From Scylla paramamosain (taxonomy: Eukaryota > Arthropoda > Malacostraca > Decapoda > Portunidae): 64,000 bases of DNA. The position numbers and the translations under genes were made by a program. The notes below the pieces were generated by a model that had not been told where the DNA came from, ran no database searches, and worked only from the letters and a program-made list of their open reading frames with translations. Within the stretch, counting starts at the first letter, position 1. Each line of letters starts with the position of its first letter. Below, in pieces: positions 61,328 to 64,000 of the stretch. The stretch lies in the NCBI RefSeq assembly GCF_035594125.1, contig NC_087197.1, positions 6,730,352 through 6,794,351 of the forward strand, read 5' to 3'.

Positions 61328-61811
61328 TGTAGCGGGACACAAGTCACCGCTCCTAGCACTCCGTTTTCTGTTATATTTTCACCCTTCCGTTTTCACTCTC
61401 TCTACTGCACAGGCTTTTGTCTTTCATATCTTTTTCATCACTTTATACGTTTCTCTTACTTGTCACATTCTGTGCACGCTCTTTGACACATGTGTTACAC
61501 ATCTTCTCAATACATCTTATTACTCCTTTCTTCACACAGACATACACACACACATACACTCTCTTTTTCTATAATTTTGTGTGTGTCGTTTGTTGTGTTA
61601 AGTAATTGTTGTATATATTGTTCATGTTTCTGCAGAATAAACAGAGAATACCCAGGCTAAGTTTCCTTTGCCAAAGCTACACAGTTATGACACTGGAAAT
61701 TGTTACCCTTCAAGGACTAAACACTGCTATGACCAAGAGTCATAGTTGGGAGCCTAAACTTCTCGCTTGAGCAACTTCCGGGCGGCCAAGTAGCACCTCA
61801 CCTTCGCTACA
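61328..61811 (+). repeat. 3' LTR of the Gypsy element
   Basis: 484 bases with the same ends as the 5' LTR. Differences are an added ACTT near 61458, loss of one CA, and about six substitutions. AATAAA is kept near 61637. Confidence 0.96.
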
Positions 61812-62414
61812 ACCTAAGCTGAAAAGGCCAACAGATGAAACCCAGCTGGACTGATGGCAAGACTTTCCAATTTCATCCAGTCAGTATATGAGGAAAGATA
61901 TTGCCTGAAAAGCTTCACTCATTCAGTGGCACAAAAAAAGCTGCATGGGGGTCTATTACTAAGAAGGTAAATGAGACACTCTAACTATAGGACACATGGA
62001 GGTTCAAGGTCATTATTGCTGCAGAGCTGCACTGTAATTATTACTTTAATTACTAGTGTCAGTGCATTACTTCTTCATGTGGGACTCTTCAAGGCATCTC
62101 CTGCCAAATATGTCACAAATAACACTCCTGCAGTCTTATTCTATATATGTCCAACAGTTCAGAGTCACTTAGGTTAACAAGAACATCTTTATGGGGCTGA
62201 TCATTCTTGAGATGGTGGGCTCAGGCTCAACAGTCAGCCATCTTTGTTTGGTTAACTTAGTCTTAGCGTAACTCTTAAAGTTAAGCAGACTCTGGACCTG
62301 TCTTAAATTCAAGACTTAGACTAAGCACAACTTGGGAAGTTAAGCACAACTCTGAGCATAAGAGTTGGGCTGAGTCAAACTTCTATGGTTAAGAATCTTT
62401 GTTAATATAGCCCC

Positions 62415-62815
62415 TGAGGACTGCAACAAAAATAGTGCCAGAACTGAAGGAAAAGACTTATGAAAGAAATGAGATTAGCAACATTGGAAGAGAGAAGAGA
62501 AAGGTGAGACTTGATAATAATCTACAAATCAATAAGCCAGAGAAAAGATAGACAGACAAGTTTTGGAGGTACATATGAGGAAACAAGTTGTATGAGAGGA
62601 CATACAAAAAAGATTAAGAAGAGTAAATGTCTCAGTGACACTAAGAAATATTGTTTCCCATATCAAGCAATGATCTCTGGTATAGTTTATGTGAGAAGGT
62701 GGTTACAGCTGTTAGTGCAAGCAAATTTAAAGAGAAATTGGATAATTGTAGATATGGCGACAGGACAAATGAGCTTTAGCTTGGACCCTGTACAATACAA
62801 CTAGGTATATACAGC
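62415..62815 (+). pseudogene. CR1-like RT remnant, right half and 3' end
   Basis: Continues the reading from 56015: RTATKIVPELKEKTYE, then MRGHTKKIKKSKCLSDTKKY, CFPYQAM (the block normally reading SFPYR..D.WN), and FKEKLDN with RYGDRT and the terminal text LGPCTIQLG. It carries several stops. The last bases (TACAATACAACTAGGTA) are the element's 3' end. Confidence 0.8.
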
Positions 62816-63579
62816 TCACCTCCACCTCCAATCACAGCATGCTGGTCCGTGGAGGCATTGCCATCACTCTTGGGGCTGCAGCACAGAGTGATTCGGATGT
62901 TGATGGGCCTCCGTATTTGGTTGCAGATGGTGATGCTTAAGTTCTGATCTGACGTGCTACACTTACTGCTGAGTCTGCTGCTTTCCACCTTCTGTCTCTT
63001 GCTAGTTCTGCCACTGTGCTGAGCTAACTCCTGTTTGTCTGAGTCAGTGCATCTGTGTTCTGAGATCATCACAGTCAAGTCTCTTCCTACCTTATATGGA
63101 CTGTCTTTCTCATGCTTGGTTGCTTTGAAATCTAAATCTTCCACACTCACACTAAGATAACTGTTTTTTTTTTCATACTCTTCATGCCTGATACTGTTTC
63201 TTTGGTTCATGCCACAACTCCCTTTCTCACTCTCCTCTTGTTTTGTATTTCTTTTCTTTTTCTCTTTCCTAAGGTCTCTCTCGCCTTTTTCACATTTACT
63301 ATCTCTGACCTTTTTCTTTTGAGGTGTAGCAGGACTTGATTCTGTTACCTTACAGTGACCTGGACTTTCATCTGAACTTTTCTTTTTCTTCTTAGGTTTC
63401 CTTTTTATTTTCTCAATTCTGTTAGCCTCTTTTTTGCTATATGATTTCTGTTCCTCAACAGTAATGCCAGTGTTTGATTCTGTGGCTGATGTCCTGTCAG
63501 CTCTTGTACGTTTCCTTGATAGAGCTTCATTCCCCGGATCAATTTTGTTTTTTTGAATGAGGTGATATCCCTTGTTCAC
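62776..63579 (-). CDS. Unidentified lysine-rich ORF, 267 codons
   Basis: Not recognised. From 63579 the frame reads MNKGYHLIQKNKIDPGNEAL, followed by a strongly basic, Lys/Ser/Glu-rich region (KRKPKKKKKSSDESPGH, KEKKKRNTKQEESEKGS) that looks like a disordered nuclear protein. It ends with a more ordered stretch (SITICNQIRRPINIRITLCC). The frame opens within an overlap with another minus-strand frame (63539-63754). The last residues (YIPSCIVQGPS) and the stop lie in the antisense of the CR1-like 3' end. It may be the last exon of a host gene extending right, or a chance ORF. There is no direct evidence of expression. Confidence 0.4.
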   Translation of the reverse strand: MNKGYHLIQKNKIDPGNEALSRKRTRADRTSATESNTGITVEEQKSYSKKEANRIEKIKRKPKKKKKSSDESPGHCKVTESSPATPQKKKVRDSKCEKGERDLRKEKKKRNTKQEESEKGSCGMNQRNSIRHEEYEKKNSYLSVSVEDLDFKATKHEKDSPYKVGRDLTVMISEHRCTDSDKQELAQHSGRTSKRQKVESSRLSSKCSTSDQNLSITICNQIRRPINIRITLCCSPKSDGNASTDQHAVIGGGGELYIPSCIVQGPS

Positions 63580-63700
63580 TATTGTACATTAAAATATTCA
63601 TACATGGTGGACTTGTCACACTTCGGTCTTTCTTATTTTCTTTATCCACAGACCGAATGGTATTTAAGGCTATCTTGTCCATCTGCAATGTGTTGTCTTT

Positions 63701-63730
63701 ATGAATAGATAGATAGATAGATAGATAGAT
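63701..63730. repeat. (GATA)n microsatellite
   Basis: Seven GATA/ATAG units. Confidence 0.92.
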
Positions 63731-64000
63731 AACTTTATTGTCAAGATGCAGCATAATAAGCTTACAAATTGAAATTTGCTTTGGCCAGAGCTCCGTACAA
63801 TATAAGTTGAGTAAAAGTATATAAAAATTATGTTAAAAAGTATTTACAAAATAAAAGTTAAAATGATTGAAAGTTAAGATAATTGCACATCATACTAAGG
63901 TTACATACATGTATTAGATATATCACAGTCACACATCTATTGCACAATTGCTGTTTTAGTGTTGGTGATTATAGAGCATGATGCTTTTTGGCACAAATGA
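63731..64000 (-). repeat. Possible 3' end of a non-LTR element (minus strand), off the window edge
   Basis: AACTTTATTGTCAAGATGC directly after the GATA array, followed by AAATTGAAATTTGCTTTGGC, resembles the 3' UTR of tail-microsatellite non-LTR elements common in marine animals, read on the minus strand with the array as its tail. No coding part is inside the window. Confidence 0.3.

Larger units (their letters stand above)
56408..61811 (+). mobile_element. Ty3/Gypsy LTR retrotransposon, nearly intact
   Basis: Two LTRs (56408-56889 and 61328-61811) begin TGTAGCGGG and end GCTACA. They differ by about six substitutions and two short indels by eye. The element is flanked by the 4-bp duplication ACCT (56404-56407 and 61812-61815). 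Between the LTRs lie a primer-binding-site-like tract, gag, protease, RT-RNase H, integrase and a polypurine tract, in the Gypsy order (integrase last). There is no envelope gene. Low LTR divergence means recent insertion. Confidence 0.97.
56016..62414. mobile_element. Non-autonomous TIR element (about 1 kb net) hosting the Gypsy element
   Basis: The interruption of the CR1-like remnant begins GGCATCGTATTAACAAAGAG (56016) and ends with text whose reverse complement is GGGGCTATATTAACAAAGAT (62395-62414). These imperfect inverted repeats agree over TATTAACAAAG. Several copies of TTAAG/CTTAAC and GACTTAGACTAAG-like words lie near both ends. Without the Gypsy insert (56408-61815) it is about 990 bases with no coding capacity. 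The superfamily is unassigned (ends vaguely PIF/Harbinger-like) and no target duplication is clear. Confidence 0.55.

Noticed and set aside
61417..61605. 62-codon ORF matching another at 56.5 kb
   Set aside because: It is inside the LTRs; the identity is due to LTR duplication, not to a gene family.

Overview
The window looks like intergenic, repeat-dominated DNA from an arthropod, most likely a decapod crustacean. The reasons are the very long dinucleotide arrays (CA, CT, TA, GA), the mixture of CR1-like, R2-like, I/Jockey-like and RTE-like non-LTR retrotransposons with hAT and Ty3/Gypsy elements, and a short TTAGG-type interstitial repeat. No conventional host gene is complete here. The species call is inference.

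Layout. (1) 1-11 kb: a 5'-truncated non-LTR retrotransposon (copy 1, + strand), unique AT-rich and microsatellite DNA, then a full-length but decayed copy 2 (- strand). (2) 11.5-17.4 kb: an old I/Jockey-like element on the minus strand. Its reading frame is split by a young CR1-like element (+) with a 1000-codon open frame. (3) 17.5-23.7 kb: copy 3 of the first family (-), split by a hAT transposon with perfect 14-bp terminal inverted repeats and an 8-bp target duplication. (4) 23.7-29.4 kb: an ORF1/esterase-like remnant (-), small tandem repeats, and an ORF1+endonuclease element (+) cut off by a TA array. (5) 29.4-41.0 kb: a minisatellite of about 11 kb with 28-bp monomers in a 112-bp higher-order pattern, interrupted by a very recent 3' fragment of the first family. 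(6) 41.0-44.7 kb: a GC-rich duplication, then a second hAT element with an uninterrupted transposase frame and a perfect 8-bp target duplication. (7) 45-51.5 kb: an RTE-like remnant, about 1.7 kb of diverged 28S rRNA, and an R2-like retroelement in the same orientation. (8) 51.6-55.4 kb: the decayed remains of an intron-containing gene whose 5' part is a four-fold exon duplication and whose 3' part encodes a tyrosine-recombinase (Crypton-like) domain. (9) 55.4-62.8 kb: a CR1-like remnant split by a non-autonomous TIR element, itself split by a nearly intact Ty3/Gypsy retrotransposon. (10) 62.8-64 kb: an unidentified lysine-rich minus-strand ORF and a GATA repeat.

The region is best read as nested layers. 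The order of insertion can be recovered in at least four places: hAT in copy 3; CR1 in the I-like element; a retro-fragment in the satellite; and Gypsy in a TIR element in CR1. The most unusual items are the higher-order minisatellite, the 28S + R2-like block with a second copy of the 28S target sequence, the phase-symmetric exon cassette array upstream of the recombinase domain, and the textbook -1 slippery heptamer at the Gypsy gag/protease overlap. All calls come from reading the sequence and from recalled family features; no database search was made.
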